NCBI GenBank assembly: GCA_024223715.1
Contig: JAAEOA010000006.1
Coordinates: forward strand, 1-47,448
Origin: a bacterium
Lineage (GTDB): Bacteria; Krumholzibacteriota; Krumholzibacteriia; LZORAL124-64-63
Direction: 5' to 3'
DNA length: 47,448 nucleotides
The position numbers and the translations under genes are program-made. Of this stretch, positions 7,931 through 16,848 are shown in pieces. Below the pieces are notes generated by a model that did not search any database, was not told the origin of the DNA, and was given only the letters and a program-made list of their open reading frames with translations. Position 1 is the first letter of the stretch. Each line of letters opens with the position of its first letter.

Positions 7931-9256
7931 ATGGATTTTTCATTCAGTCGAAGTGCAAAAAGTGCTCCCTGGGGAGCACTTTTTCATGCATGGTGGTTAG
8001 TATTGGTTATTGGAATGGTTGCGGGGGCAACCGTTTCTCTGGCGCAGGATGACATATCTCGTCTATCTCAAAAATTTGAAAAACAAACCATAGATGACCG
8101 CCGCTGGTTCCACGAAAATCCGGAACTGAGCAACCGGGAATTTGAAACTCAGGCATATTTGCGTAAAACCCTGTTGGAAATTCCTGGTGTGGTACTTATT
8201 GAGGGCAACTGGGGCACCGGTTTGGTGGCCGAACTCAAAGGCGACCTGCCCGGACCACGCATTGCCTGGCGTGCCGACACCGATGGTCTGCCCATTACCG
8301 AAGATACGGATCTGCCCTTCAAATCCACCCGACGCGATACCCTCAAAGGCGGGCGTGAGACGGGTGTCATGCATGCCTGTGGGCACGACCTGCATATGAG
8401 CATTGCCTTGGGAGCCATCCGTATTCTCTCGGCCAAGCGACATGAAATGCCCGGCACTCTAATGATAATTTTCCAGCCCGCCGAAGAAACAGGCGACGGA
8501 GCCCATGACATGCTGGCTGCCGGCTTGTTTGACGATGGAAGGAAGCCTCGCTGTGTTATGGCTTTTCACGATCACCCGACCATTGCCTACGGACAGGCGG
8601 GAAGTTGTTCCGGTTGGTCGACCGCCAATGTGGATGGCTTTCGTTTAACAGTTAAGGGCCTGGGCGGCCATGGTGCTTATCCTCATCGCAGCATTGATCC
8701 GGTAACTCTGGCTGCAAAAATGGTTTTGGCATTCAACGATATTGTCTCCAGGGAAATAGACGTCAACCATCATGCAGTCATTTCGGTGGGGAAAATTGAA
8801 GGCGGCACAAAAAATAATGTTATTCCCAATGAAGTGAAAATATCGGCAACGGTTCGGACCCATGACGAAGAAACCCGCGAGGCTGTGCGAGACAAAATTA
8901 TACGCACGGTGCAAGGTTTGGCTGAGTCGGTGGGTGCTCCAGAACCCGAGTTGGAATATTACTTTGGTACTCCATCGGGTTATAATGATCCGGCATTGGT
9001 GAGGCAGGTGCGTGAAGTGTTCCGCCGTGTGCTGGGTCCGGAAAACGATATTACTTATCAGCCCGGCATGGGTGGCGAAGATTTTTCGCGGTATGGAAAA
9101 ATTGTTCCAGCGTTCCAGTTCCGATTGGGTGTTGCGCCTCCTGGACTGGAGAATTCCATGTCGTTACACAGCCCTCAGTTTAATGCTGATGAGCGTGCAG
9201 TGCCTTTGGGAATGCGATTGGTGGCTGAAGTTTTGTGGGATCAGTTGAATCGGTGA
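7931..9256 (+). CDS. Secreted M20 family amidohydrolase (peptidase/aminoacylase type)
   Basis: About 441 residues from ATG 7931; a GTG at 7928 is also in frame. After a long n-region, a hydrophobic stretch (LVLVIGMVAGATVSLAQ) looks like a signal peptide, so the enzyme probably acts in the periplasm or outside. The body is an M20D amidohydrolase related to IAA-amino-acid hydrolases, hippuricase and N-acyl-amino-acid deacetylases. Motifs seen are RRWFHENPELSNREFET, WRADTDGLPI, the metal motif MHACGHDLHMS, IFQPAEETGDGA and, near the end, GMGGEDFSRYG. The GGHGAYPHRSIDPV lid motif is present. The substrate cannot be told. Its first codons overlap a perfect 28-base palindrome (see separate entry), which raises doubt about the true start. 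Confidence 0.88.
   Translation: MDFSFSRSAKSAPWGALFHAWWLVLVIGMVAGATVSLAQDDISRLSQKFEKQTIDDRRWFHENPELSNREFETQAYLRKTLLEIPGVVLIEGNWGTGLVAELKGDLPGPRIAWRADTDGLPITEDTDLPFKSTRRDTLKGGRETGVMHACGHDLHMSIALGAIRILSAKRHEMPGTLMIIFQPAEETGDGAHDMLAAGLFDDGRKPRCVMAFHDHPTIAYGQAGSCSGWSTANVDGFRLTVKGLGGHGAYPHRSIDPVTLAAKMVLAFNDIVSREIDVNHHAVISVGKIEGGTKNNVIPNEVKISATVRTHDEETREAVRDKIIRTVQGLAESVGAPEPELEYYFGTPSGYNDPALVRQVREVFRRVLGPENDITYQPGMGGEDFSRYGKIVPAFQFRLGVAPPGLENSMSLHSPQFNADERAVPLGMRLVAEVLWDQLNR
7957..7984 (+). terminator. Perfect palindromic hairpin inside the 5' end of the M20 gene
   Basis: AAAAAGTGCTCC and GGAGCACTTTTT form a perfect 12-bp stem with a four-base loop CTGG, ending in a T-run. It has the form of a bidirectional intrinsic terminator, only 50 bases after the hflKC terminator, yet it lies inside the first codons of the M20 amidohydrolase reading frame. 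It may be a second terminator that blocks read-through, an attenuator, or a sign that the gene starts farther downstream. Confidence 0.55.
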
Positions 9257-9337
9257 AACAACCTGGGCAGGATACCTGGTTTATCCTATTACCAAAATTG
9301 GGTTTTGTACGAATTTTAGATATTTGAATATTCAACC

Positions 9338-9365
9338 AAAAAGTGTCACCCGAGAAGGTGACATT
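9338..9365 (-). terminator. Intrinsic terminator of the LuxR-type regulator gene
   Basis: TGTCACC pairs with GGTGACA around a six-base loop. On the minus strand the stem is followed by CTTTTT, about 35 bases after the stop of the regulator gene. It also separates that gene from the converging M20 gene. Confidence 0.7.
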
Positions 9366-9399
9366 CCAAAATGATCAATTTGGCTTAATCTAATGAAAG

Positions 9400-10077
9400 C
9401 TACGGCTGAATCCCATTCTTCCGCAACCAATCATAAGCCATCTGAAAAATATCGGTACTGGTGCGCAGGCCTAATTTTTTCTTAATGTGTGACCGGTGTA
9501 CTTCAACCGTGCGTGGGCTAATGTTCATTATGTTGGCAATTTCAGAAATTTCTTTTCCCTGTCCGGTTAACTGAAACAGTTCCAGTTCCCGGTTGCTCAG
9601 CACATCTACAGGGTTGGAGCCCGTGACGGCTTTTCCAGCACCCAATTGTTCCACTGTGGCCTGAGTCATGGTATCGCTGAGATATGTTTTGCCGGTCATG
9701 ACGCAACGAATGGCTTCAAGGATTTTCTCGGTGCCTTCCTGCTTCATGATGTAACCCTTGGCACCGGCTTTCAGGCAGCGAATAGCGTAGGTGTATTCGT
9801 CGTGCATGGATACAGCCAGAATCATGGTTTTTGGATAGTTTTTACTGATGTCCTTAATCAGGTTCATGCCGTTACTGTTTTTTAGACTGATGTCGACTAA
9901 AACCAGATCGGGATTTTCCTGAGTAATAATGTCCAGGGCACTGACCTGATCTTCAGCTTCGCCACAAACTTCCAAATCAGATTCCATCTGAATTAAGGCA
10001 CTGATTCCTGACCGAACAAGTGGATGGTCATCAACAATGAGCAGACGCGTGGTTTGACTTGGGCTTTCCACTATCAT
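9400..10077 (-). CDS. Response regulator, NarL/LuxR type
   Basis: A 225-residue two-domain regulator. The receiver domain shows the acidic pair in LLIVDDHPLVRSG, the phosphoacceptor aspartate in LVLVDISLKNSNG (residue 62 from this start) and the lysine in KAGAKGYIMK. The C-terminal LuxR helix-turn-helix shows LSNRELELFQL, GKEISEIANIMNISPRTVEVHRSHI and KKLGLRTSTD. The start at ATG 10077 is chosen because GGGAGG lies eight bases upstream; a GTG one codon earlier is in frame. No kinase gene is adjacent. Upstream, 130 bases without a gene separate it from the lipoate ligase, so it may have its own promoter. The regulated genes are unknown. Confidence 0.92.
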   Translation of the reverse strand: MIVESPSQTTRLLIVDDHPLVRSGISALIQMESDLEVCGEAEDQVSALDIITQENPDLVLVDISLKNSNGMNLIKDISKNYPKTMILAVSMHDEYTYAIRCLKAGAKGYIMKQEGTEKILEAIRCVMTGKTYLSDTMTQATVEQLGAGKAVTGSNPVDVLSNRELELFQLTGQGKEISEIANIMNISPRTVEVHRSHIKKKLGLRTSTDIFQMAYDWLRKNGIQP

Positions 10078-10209
10078 CACCTATTCCTCCCGTAGTTTAA
10101 AAGTGTAATTCCTAGTTGCAGGGCTGTTGCTAAACAAGCCGGACGGAAAATTCTCCTTCCTGTCTCCCAACGAATCCATAGCCTAACCTTGCTGGTACCC
10201 CTTTGTCAA

Positions 10210-10866
10210 TTAAGGAGAACCCTTAATTCCTCTTTCCAGAAAGTTCAAGCTATGGTTTAACTTGTTGGTCAGTAACGAGCTTAGAGAGTCGGCAGTAAAT
10301 GACAGGCCAAGTTCAGAAAAAGAAATCATAAATTTTTCATGTGATCTGGACTTTCTATATCCTGGTTCGCGCGGGGGATGCTTCAAAAACCGACTAACCA
10401 GGAATGAGTCATGATCTACCAAAAGCGTGGTGCTGTAGTAAAGCAACCCTTTGGTTCGGTACACACAAGATCCTCCGATTTTCCTGTCACCGATGACCAG
10501 GTCGGAGACTCCACGTTGAACAACACCGGAAATTCCGCATTGATTCAAGTTGTCGATTAGCCAATGGCTGACGGCGGAAAAGGCAGTTTTAATGCCTCCG
10601 ATTCCAGGCAATGGAAGAGCAATGGATACTATTAAATTCCCCGGATCCAGAACCACACTGCAGCCACCGCCAGGTCGCTTGTATAAAGTGATTTTATCTG
10701 CAGCAATATTTTGGGTGTGCAGTTCCAGATCCTGTTTACCACCCCGCCCAATAACCACCGAAACATCATCCCATTGATAAACACGCACCCGACTGATCTG
10801 GTCAGTCTGGGTGCGTGCCATCATTTCATCGTCGAAGTCGTATGGAACGGTTACCAGATCACTCAC
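10210..10866 (-). CDS. lplA: Lipoate-protein ligase A family protein
   Basis: A 218-residue member of the biotin/lipoate ligase fold. It has RRPGGG-like (YKRPGGGCSVVLDPGNL) and DLVIGDRKIGGSCVYR motifs; the lysine in the latter is the one that contacts the lipoyl group in this family. It is short and lacks the C-terminal accessory domain of E. coli LplA, so it could be a single-domain ligase or an octanoyl/lipoyl transferase. It is the last gene of the pyruvate dehydrogenase operon, and its GTG start overlaps the lpd stop (GTGA). This context makes lipoylation of the E2 lipoyl domain its likely job. It acts in the cytoplasm. Confidence 0.8.
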   Translation of the reverse strand: MSDLVTVPYDFDDEMMARTQTDQISRVRVYQWDDVSVVIGRGGKQDLELHTQNIAADKITLYKRPGGGCSVVLDPGNLIVSIALPLPGIGGIKTAFSAVSHWLIDNLNQCGISGVVQRGVSDLVIGDRKIGGSCVYRTKGLLYYSTTLLVDHDSFLVSRFLKHPPREPGYRKSRSHEKFMISFSELGLSFTADSLSSLLTNKLNHSLNFLERGIKGSP

Positions 10867-12287
10867 CGGATTTTACGCGGTGGGTTAATGTGTACAGCTT
10901 CACCAGCTGCCACTTCGGCAGCTTCCATTAACGCTTCCGAAAGAGTGGGATGCGGATGAATGGTAACCATAATGTCTTCCAGAGTAGCACCCATTTCAAT
11001 AGCCAAGGTTCCTTCGGCAATAAGTTCGCTGGCCATGGGACCAACAATGCCCACACCTAAAATCAGGTCAGTTTCCGGATCGGCAATGACCTTGACCAGC
11101 CCATCTGTGCGGCCCAAAGTGCGGGCCCGGCCCAAAGCGGAAAGGGGAAATTTGCCAACGTTGACTTCAATGCCCTGTTCTTCTGCCTCGCGCTCGGTCA
11201 CTCCGCTCCAGGCAATTTCCGGGTCGGTAACGACAACCGCGGGAATGGCCCGGTTGTCCATCTCGGCATCGCCGCTGGCAATTACTTCGGCAGCTACTTT
11301 TCCTTCACGACTGGCTTTGTGGGCCAGCATGGGACCTTGTGCCGCGTCCCCAATGGCAAAAATATTACTTTCGGAGGTGCGGCAGGTCTTGTCTTTAATG
11401 ATGAAACCATGGTCGTCGGTTTCAATTTTTGTATTGCTCAGGCCAATGTCGTCGGTATTGGGACGGCGGCCAATGGCAACCAGAACCTGGTCGTAATGCT
11501 TGCTGACAGTTTTTCCCTGATGGTCAATGTCCACATCGAAACCACCGCTGGGGACTTCTTTGATTTCGAGAACTTTTGACTCAGTCATTATTTCTTCGAG
11601 ACGACCGGTGACTTGCTTGACCATTACATCAACCAGATCATGGTCTGCGCCCATGAGCAGGCGGGGGAAAAACTCAACCACCGAAACGGCACTGCCAAGT
11701 CCTTGGTATACTAAACCCATTTCCAGTCCGATATAGCCGCCGCCTACAACCAGCAGACTTTCCGGAATCCGGGGCAGGCGCAAGGCATCGGCACTGCTCC
11801 AAACAGAATCCACAATGCCTTTGGGCAGATGATTCAAACTGCTGCCGGTGGCAATGATAGCTTCTTCAAAATCCACACCGCTGACTTCGCCGCCCTCTAT
11901 GTCCAGACTGGTGGCCGAAGTGAAGCGGGCGTGGCCTTCAATTACCGTAACGTCGCGGCGTTTAAGCAGGCCTTTGATACCATCGGACAAGCCTTGAACC
12001 ACATCGTCGGTCCAGGCACGCAAACGCACCGGGTCTACTTCCATGCCAGTGAACTTCATACCAAATTGCTCAGCATCCAGGGCGGCTTCCTTAATTTCCA
12101 CCGCATTAATAAGCGCTTTGGAAGGAATGCAGCCTTCAAGCAGACAGGTACCACCGGGACGATTTCGTTTTTCAATGAGGATTACGTCTTTGCCCAAATC
12201 AGCCAGGCGTAAAGCAGCAATGTAACCACCGGGGCCACTGCCAATAACCACCACTTGAGTTTCTTCTCTGAGACTTCCCATCACCAT
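10863..12287 (-). CDS. lpd: Dihydrolipoyl dehydrogenase (E3)
   Basis: A 474-residue flavoprotein disulfide reductase that reoxidises the dihydrolipoyl arm of E2 with NAD+. It has an FAD-binding GSGPGGYIAALRLA motif at about residue 16 and the redox-active disulfide GGTCLLEGCIPSK (Cys48 and Cys53). An NAD-binding GGGYIGLEMG and a second FAD motif (NIFAIGDAAQGPMLAHKA) follow, and the C-terminal interface base motif TIHPHPTLSEA carries the catalytic His-Glu pair. The length is normal. It lies 28 bases after the E2 gene on the same strand, with GGAGAA before the ATG. Confidence 0.95.
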   Translation of the reverse strand: MVMGSLREETQVVVIGSGPGGYIAALRLADLGKDVILIEKRNRPGGTCLLEGCIPSKALINAVEIKEAALDAEQFGMKFTGMEVDPVRLRAWTDDVVQGLSDGIKGLLKRRDVTVIEGHARFTSATSLDIEGGEVSGVDFEEAIIATGSSLNHLPKGIVDSVWSSADALRLPRIPESLLVVGGGYIGLEMGLVYQGLGSAVSVVEFFPRLLMGADHDLVDVMVKQVTGRLEEIMTESKVLEIKEVPSGGFDVDIDHQGKTVSKHYDQVLVAIGRRPNTDDIGLSNTKIETDDHGFIIKDKTCRTSESNIFAIGDAAQGPMLAHKASREGKVAAEVIASGDAEMDNRAIPAVVVTDPEIAWSGVTEREAEEQGIEVNVGKFPLSALGRARTLGRTDGLVKVIADPETDLILGVGIVGPMASELIAEGTLAIEMGATLEDIMVTIHPHPTLSEALMEAAEVAAGEAVHINPPRKIR

Positions 12288-12315
12288 GATTCAATTCTCC
12301 TTTGATCGCATCGGA

Positions 12316-13668
12316 TCAAGTTTCAAGCAACAGCAGATTGGGGTCCGAAAGCTGACGCACCAGTTCGCCCACAAAGCGAGCGGCATCGGCACCATCGGCA
12401 ATTCGATGGTCGAAGGCCAGGGTTAAAGGCAGAATTTTACGAATGACAATTTCGCCATTTCGCACCACAGGTTTTTCCTGCACTTTGCCCATGCCCAGAA
12501 TGGCCACTTCGGGATAGTTGATGGTGGGCAGCATGGCCGTTCCGCCAAGAGGGCCCACGTTTGTAATGGTGAAAGTTCCTCCGCGCATATCTTCAGGTGG
12601 CAACTTGCCTTCCCGGGCCAGAGTGGCCTTTTCGAAGATGTCGTCGGAAATCTGCACGATGCTTTTGCTGCCGGTGTTTTTGACCACGGGCACAACCAGT
12701 CCGCGGCCGGTGTCGGCAGCAAACCCAATGTTGTAGAACTTCTTGTAAATGATTTCTTCCTTGAACGGATCCAGGCTGGCATTAAAAGCCGGGGCTGCCC
12801 GCAGACCGGCAGTCACGGCTTTAACCACAAAGGACATTAAAGTCAGGCGTCCACCACTGCTACCACTGCGACGTTCGCGTTCCTTAACCCGGAAGGCTTC
12901 CAGCTCAGTAACGTCGGCTTCATCCATGTGGGCCACGTGAGGAACCAGGGTCATGCTGGTAACCATCTTGCGTGCCACTTTGCGACGGATGGAGCGCAGT
13001 TGTTCAATTTCCACGGGTCCATCGCTGGAAAAATCGGGCAGGGGTTCCAGTTCCAGGAATGGAATGGTGGCTGATGCGTGGGCCGCGAACTCGGCAAAGG
13101 CGGTATCATCTTTAACTTGGCTGGCGGGTACATGGTCCGCAGCGTCAGAAGTTGCAGCAGCCGGAGCAATCAGGCCATTATCAGCAAACCGGTGAATATC
13201 GTCAGGAGTGACCCGGCCACCGGGCCCAGAGGGAGTGACCAGATTAATATCCACTTTTAGTTTCCGGGCCAAACGCCGGGTCGCCGGAGCAGCAGGAACA
13301 GGACGACGCACACCAGGTTGGGCAGCCGGGGCAGTTGTCGTCGCAGCCACTGGAGGGGCCGCTTTATGGGGCTCGGCAAAAGTCTGGGCAGCAGCTTTGT
13401 CTTCAGATTTCTGATCACCAGTGTTGTCACCAGAGCCATCATCAATAACTACCACCACATCGCCCACATTAACAATGTCGCCAACCTTACCTTTGAGGGC
13501 AGAAATTTTCCCGCCTTTTGGTGAAGGAATTGTTACGGCCGCTTTGTCGGTTTCCACATCCATTAAGGGTTCGTCTTCGACGATTTCGCCGCCTTCTTCA
13601 ACGTACCACTTAAGGATTTCCCCTTCGGCGATGCCTTCGCCCAAATCTGGCAGAATGAATTCAAACAC
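12316..13668 (-). CDS. pdhC: Dihydrolipoamide acyltransferase (E2) of 2-oxoacid dehydrogenase complex
   Basis: A 450-residue E2 core enzyme with one lipoyl domain at residues 1-80; the lipoylated lysine is in DVETDKAAV (Lys42). A long Ala/Pro-rich linker follows, then a peripheral subunit-binding domain (ATRRLARKLKVD ... GPGGRVTPDDI, about residues 128-160). A second flexible linker leads to the catalytic domain with FDHRIADGADA. It transfers the acyl group from E1 to CoA. The start is GTG 13668 with GGAGC upstream. An acetyl or a branched-chain substrate cannot be separated by eye, but the E1 subunits look pyruvate-type. Confidence 0.92.
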   Translation of the reverse strand: MFEFILPDLGEGIAEGEILKWYVEEGGEIVEDEPLMDVETDKAAVTIPSPKGGKISALKGKVGDIVNVGDVVVVIDDGSGDNTGDQKSEDKAAAQTFAEPHKAAPPVAATTTAPAAQPGVRRPVPAAPATRRLARKLKVDINLVTPSGPGGRVTPDDIHRFADNGLIAPAAATSDAADHVPASQVKDDTAFAEFAAHASATIPFLELEPLPDFSSDGPVEIEQLRSIRRKVARKMVTSMTLVPHVAHMDEADVTELEAFRVKERERRSGSSGGRLTLMSFVVKAVTAGLRAAPAFNASLDPFKEEIIYKKFYNIGFAADTGRGLVVPVVKNTGSKSIVQISDDIFEKATLAREGKLPPEDMRGGTFTITNVGPLGGTAMLPTINYPEVAILGMGKVQEKPVVRNGEIVIRKILPLTLAFDHRIADGADAARFVGELVRQLSDPNLLLLET

Positions 13669-13691
13669 GATTCCAGCTCCTTGGCCGATTT

Positions 13692-14672
13692 TTAAAAGTC
13701 GAGAGTTTCTTCAATGCCGCGCACCACTTTTCCCACAGTGGGTATGTAGCTTTTTTCACGTCCGAAGTATGGGGTGACCACATCGTATCCGGTCAGACGT
13801 TTGACCGGGGCTTCGAGATAGAGCAAAGCCTTGTCGTTTATGCGCGCCACAATTTCCGATGATACACCGTATGTGCGCGGGGCTTCCTGAACCACAACAC
13901 AACGGCCGGTTTTGGTCACCGATTCCACAACGGTATTGCCATCAAGAGGCGAAATACTCAGCAGGTCGATTATCTCGATGCTGGTGCCTCGTTCTTTTTC
14001 CACCTGGGCGGCAGCTTTCAGGGTTTGGCGCATCATGGCGCCCCAGCTGACGAGGGTCAGATCGGTGCCTTCCTGCACAACCTGCGCCTTGCCCAAAGGC
14101 ATAATTTCTTCAGCCTCGGGCACTTCTTCACGGAAGGCGCGATACGAATGTTTGGGTTCCATGAAGACCACCGGATCCGGGTCCCGAATGGCAGCCACCA
14201 GCAAAGCCCGGGCATTACGCGGGCTGCTTGGTGTGACCACTTTGGAACCAGGCAAATGAGCGTATGTAGCTTCACGGCTTTCGCTATGATGTTCCAGGGC
14301 ACGCACTCCACCACCAAAAGGCATACGAATGACCATGGGCAAAGTAACCTGACCGTGAGTGCGTGCGCGCATACGGGTGGCATGGGCTTCGAACTGTCCC
14401 ATCATCAGATAACTGAATCCTGAAAACTGCATTTCGCAGACGGGACGCAAACCAGCCATGGCCATGCCAATGCTGGTGCCAATAATTCCCGACTCGGCCA
14501 GAGGTGTATCGATGACCCGGTCGTTGCCGTATTCATCCAGAAGGCCGTCAGTTAAACGAAAAACACCACCATCCTGAGCCACATCCTGCCCGAGAACCAG
14601 CACGCTCTTGTCGTTTGCCATTTCCTGCTTGAGGGCCAGGTTGATAGCCTGCACCATATTGAGCTTAGCCAT
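13692..14672 (-). CDS. pdhB: Pyruvate dehydrogenase E1 beta subunit
   Basis: A 326-residue beta subunit of the alpha2beta2 thiamin diphosphate-dependent E1. Typical segments are VLGQDVAQDGGVFRLTDGL, DTPLAESGIIGTSIGMAMAG, RMPFGGGVRALEHHSES and FMEPKHSYRAFREEVPE, and a transketolase C-terminal domain carries GRCVVVQEAPRTYG. It starts at ATG 14672 with GGAGGGCGG just upstream and overlaps the end of the alpha subunit gene by eight bases. The overlap suggests coupled translation and equal subunit amounts. The paralogous branched-chain enzyme is the main alternative. Confidence 0.93.
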   Translation of the reverse strand: MAKLNMVQAINLALKQEMANDKSVLVLGQDVAQDGGVFRLTDGLLDEYGNDRVIDTPLAESGIIGTSIGMAMAGLRPVCEMQFSGFSYLMMGQFEAHATRMRARTHGQVTLPMVIRMPFGGGVRALEHHSESREATYAHLPGSKVVTPSSPRNARALLVAAIRDPDPVVFMEPKHSYRAFREEVPEAEEIMPLGKAQVVQEGTDLTLVSWGAMMRQTLKAAAQVEKERGTSIEIIDLLSISPLDGNTVVESVTKTGRCVVVQEAPRTYGVSSEIVARINDKALLYLEAPVKRLTGYDVVTPYFGREKSYIPTVGKVVRGIEETLDF

Positions 14673-15756
14673 TGCCGCCCTCCAACTTCACATTTTCCAG
14701 ATATTCCTGGTGTTGTTCATTAATTTCGTCGTGCTCGGTGCCGTAAACGTGGTCGAAAGGAGCATCCATTTTGAAGTCATCACGGGCTTCGAATTCCTTG
14801 ATGGTTTTTTCCACTTCGGCTTTTAATTCGGCGGCCAGTTTTTCTTCTTTTGCGTCGTCCCAAATTCCTTTGGCGCGCAGGTATTTGTCGAAGCGAATGA
14901 GAGGTTCCAGCAACCAGGCGGCTTCTTCCTCTTCTTTGCCCCTGTATTTGGTGGGATCGTCGGCCGTGGTATGCATCATTAAACGGTAGGTCACTGCTTC
15001 AATGAGAGTGGGGCCTTCGCCGTTGCGCGCCCGTTCAAGGGCTTCGCTAATGGCTACATGCACTGCCAGCGGGTCGTTACCGTCTACCTGAATGCCAGGC
15101 ATGCCATAAGCAATGGCCTTTTGGGCGATGGTGGCACTGGGTGTTTGGTGGGCCCGGGGAATGGAGATGGCCCACTGGTTATTCTGAACCACAAATACGG
15201 CAGGCGCTTTCCAGACGGCGGCAAAGTTGAGGCCTTCGTGGAAGTCGCCTTCGCTGGTTCCGCCATCACCAATGAAGGCAACTGCAGCGGCATCTTCACC
15301 TTTGTATTTGGCAGCATAAGCCAGGCCGGCGGCGTGCGTAATTTGACAGCCGATGACCACACTTATTGGCAATAGGCGCAGGTCGTCACTGGGCAGAATG
15401 TTGCCCTCTTCCCAGCCGTTGTAATAATAAAGGGTGTTGGCCAACGGTTCGCCGCGAACAAGACGCCCGCCCAGTTCCCGAAAGGCACCGGCAAACCAGT
15501 CATTTTTCTGCATGGCCATGGCAATGGGAATGCTGATGGCTTCCTGGCCCGTATTGGGCGGAAAAGTGCCCAGTCGGCCCTGACGCTGCAATTTGAGCAT
15601 GCGTTCGTCCAGCTCGCGGGTCAGGCGCATCCAGCGCAGCATTTCCAGCAGGGTTTTGTCGTCCAGCTTGGGGTCCAACTTGGTATCGACCTTGCCGTTC
15701 TTGTCGAGAACCTGTAGGTAGGATACCGAAAATTTGGCAACCTGTTTATTCGGCAT
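14665..15756 (-). CDS. pdhA: Pyruvate dehydrogenase E1 alpha subunit
   Basis: About 363 residues from ATG 15756, chosen because AAAGGAA lies nine bases upstream; 13 further in-frame codons upstream lack a ribosome site. The thiamin diphosphate motif is complete: GDGGTSEGDFHEGLNFAAVW followed by VVQNNQWAIS. The phosphorylation-loop-like region YRLMMHTTADDPTKYR is also present. The N-terminus FSVSYLQVLDKNGKV resembles Bacillus-type PdhA. It is the first gene of the operon alpha-beta-E2-E3-lipoate ligase on the minus strand, diverging from the ferritin gene. The complex converts pyruvate to acetyl-CoA in the cytoplasm. Confidence 0.93.
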   Translation of the reverse strand: MPNKQVAKFSVSYLQVLDKNGKVDTKLDPKLDDKTLLEMLRWMRLTRELDERMLKLQRQGRLGTFPPNTGQEAISIPIAMAMQKNDWFAGAFRELGGRLVRGEPLANTLYYYNGWEEGNILPSDDLRLLPISVVIGCQITHAAGLAYAAKYKGEDAAAVAFIGDGGTSEGDFHEGLNFAAVWKAPAVFVVQNNQWAISIPRAHQTPSATIAQKAIAYGMPGIQVDGNDPLAVHVAISEALERARNGEGPTLIEAVTYRLMMHTTADDPTKYRGKEEEEAAWLLEPLIRFDKYLRAKGIWDDAKEEKLAAELKAEVEKTIKEFEARDDFKMDAPFDHVYGTEHDEINEQHQEYLENVKLEGGNG

Positions 15757-16041
15757 AGCCGAGTTCCTTTGTTTTATTGAGTGATTCGCAGACAAACACC
15801 GACCGGGAAACCCTTAAATTTTTCAGAGAGCATCCTGGACGGTTTGGGCCTAAAAAAATGGGCAAAATGTGGAAAATGCCTCAAAAGAAGACAAATTTCA
15901 TCGCCCAATATATTCTGTCCACATTATAGCGAAAATGCCTTAAAAAGCAACCCTGACAAATGAAACTGGCCCTTGGGGGTTTAGGGCCTTAGTTTGGGAG
16001 TAAGCAGATCAAATAACCGGAACCCACCAGGAGGATTTTCC

Positions 16042-16557
16042 ATGATGAACGAAAAAATGGTTGCAGCGTTGAATCAGCAAATCAACGAAGAGTATTATTC
16101 CAGCTACATCTATTTGGCTATGGCCGCATATCTGGACGATTCCGACCTCGACGGCATGGGGCACTGGATGCGCATGCAAGCCCAGGAAGAATACCTGCAC
16201 GCCATGAAGATTTTCGATTTTATGGTGGAGCGTGGTGCCCGCATAAAGTTGAGTGCGGTGGCGGAACCTCCTTTTGAATGGGAAACTCCTTTGGCTGCTT
16301 TCGAAGCAGCCTTGGATCATGAGCGCTACATGACTGACAATATTAATAAGCTGGTCGATTTGGCCATCAGCGAGCGGGATCATGCAACCAACAACATAAT
16401 GCAATGGTATGTTTCCGAGCAGGTGGAAGAAGAAGCTAACGTTGAAGGCATCGTCAAAAAAATGAAGATGATGGGTGACAGCGGTCAGGGGCTGTTCCTG
16501 ATGGACCGGGAACTGGCTTCGCGGCCGGTTCCTACTATTGTGGCAGATGGTCAGTAA
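16042..16557 (+). CDS. ftnA: Non-heme ferritin
   Basis: A 171-residue four-helix bundle ferritin that oxidises and stores iron in a 24-subunit cytoplasmic shell. The start at 16042 follows an excellent AGGAGG; an ATG one codon later is possible. Ferroxidase residues are visible in NEEYYSSYIYLAMAAY, QAQEEYLHAMKIF and YVSEQVEEEANV. The length and the pattern (ISERDHATNNIMQWYVSEQ) match bacterial FtnA and not bacterioferritin. It is a single-gene unit that ends in a perfect intrinsic terminator. It lies divergent from pdhA across about 285 bases. No clear Fur-type box was identified. Confidence 0.95.
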   Translation: MMNEKMVAALNQQINEEYYSSYIYLAMAAYLDDSDLDGMGHWMRMQAQEEYLHAMKIFDFMVERGARIKLSAVAEPPFEWETPLAAFEAALDHERYMTDNINKLVDLAISERDHATNNIMQWYVSEQVEEEANVEGIVKKMKMMGDSGQGLFLMDRELASRPVPTIVADGQ

Positions 16558-16577
16558 TTTTTTTGGGTGGAAGTGAA

Positions 16578-16607
16578 AATGCCCGGTCTTATGGCCGGGC
16601 ATTTTTT
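16578..16607 (+). terminator. Intrinsic terminator of the ferritin gene
   Basis: AATGCCCGG pairs perfectly with CCGGGCATT (loop of eight bases) and runs into TTTTTT, 20 bases after the ferritin stop. Confidence 0.9.
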
Positions 16608-16699
16608 ATGCAATACGATTGAGACTGTGATATCATCCTCCCGGTTATATGGAATTCAGTGTATTTTTTTGAATTTTGTTTGTCAGGGGGGATTGAATC

Positions 16700-16810
16700 A
16701 TGCGCAACCTGTTTATTATTGTATTGATGATTGCTGTTGTCGGATCGGCTGCAGCAAATGATTTGGGCAACATCGCCAGGGACGAAAAAACAAATGATCC
16801 GTTGGCCTGA
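16700..16810 (+). pseudogene. Signal-peptide fragment of the next gene, separated by a frameshift
   Basis: An ATG at 16700 opens 36 codons with a clear signal peptide (NLFIIVLMIAVVGSAAA) and ends at TGA 16808-16810. The following reading frame (minus one relative to this) continues as GLNPGTPGGRQGGEDMATA without its own signal peptide or ribosome site. The frame in which it continues has a stop at 16795-16797, so the break must lie between 16798 and 16807. One missing base there, most simply next to CC at 16799-16800, would restore a single exported protein. It may be a true mutation or a read error. Confidence 0.6.
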
Positions 16811-16848
16811 ACCCCGGCACTCCCGGTGGTCGGCAAGGTGGCGAAGAC

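Noticed and set aside
16785-16797. Programmed -1 frameshift at the run of six A
   Set aside because: The frame does not present a proper slippery heptamer, and slipping there leads straight into TGA at 16795-16797 before the next gene's frame is reached.
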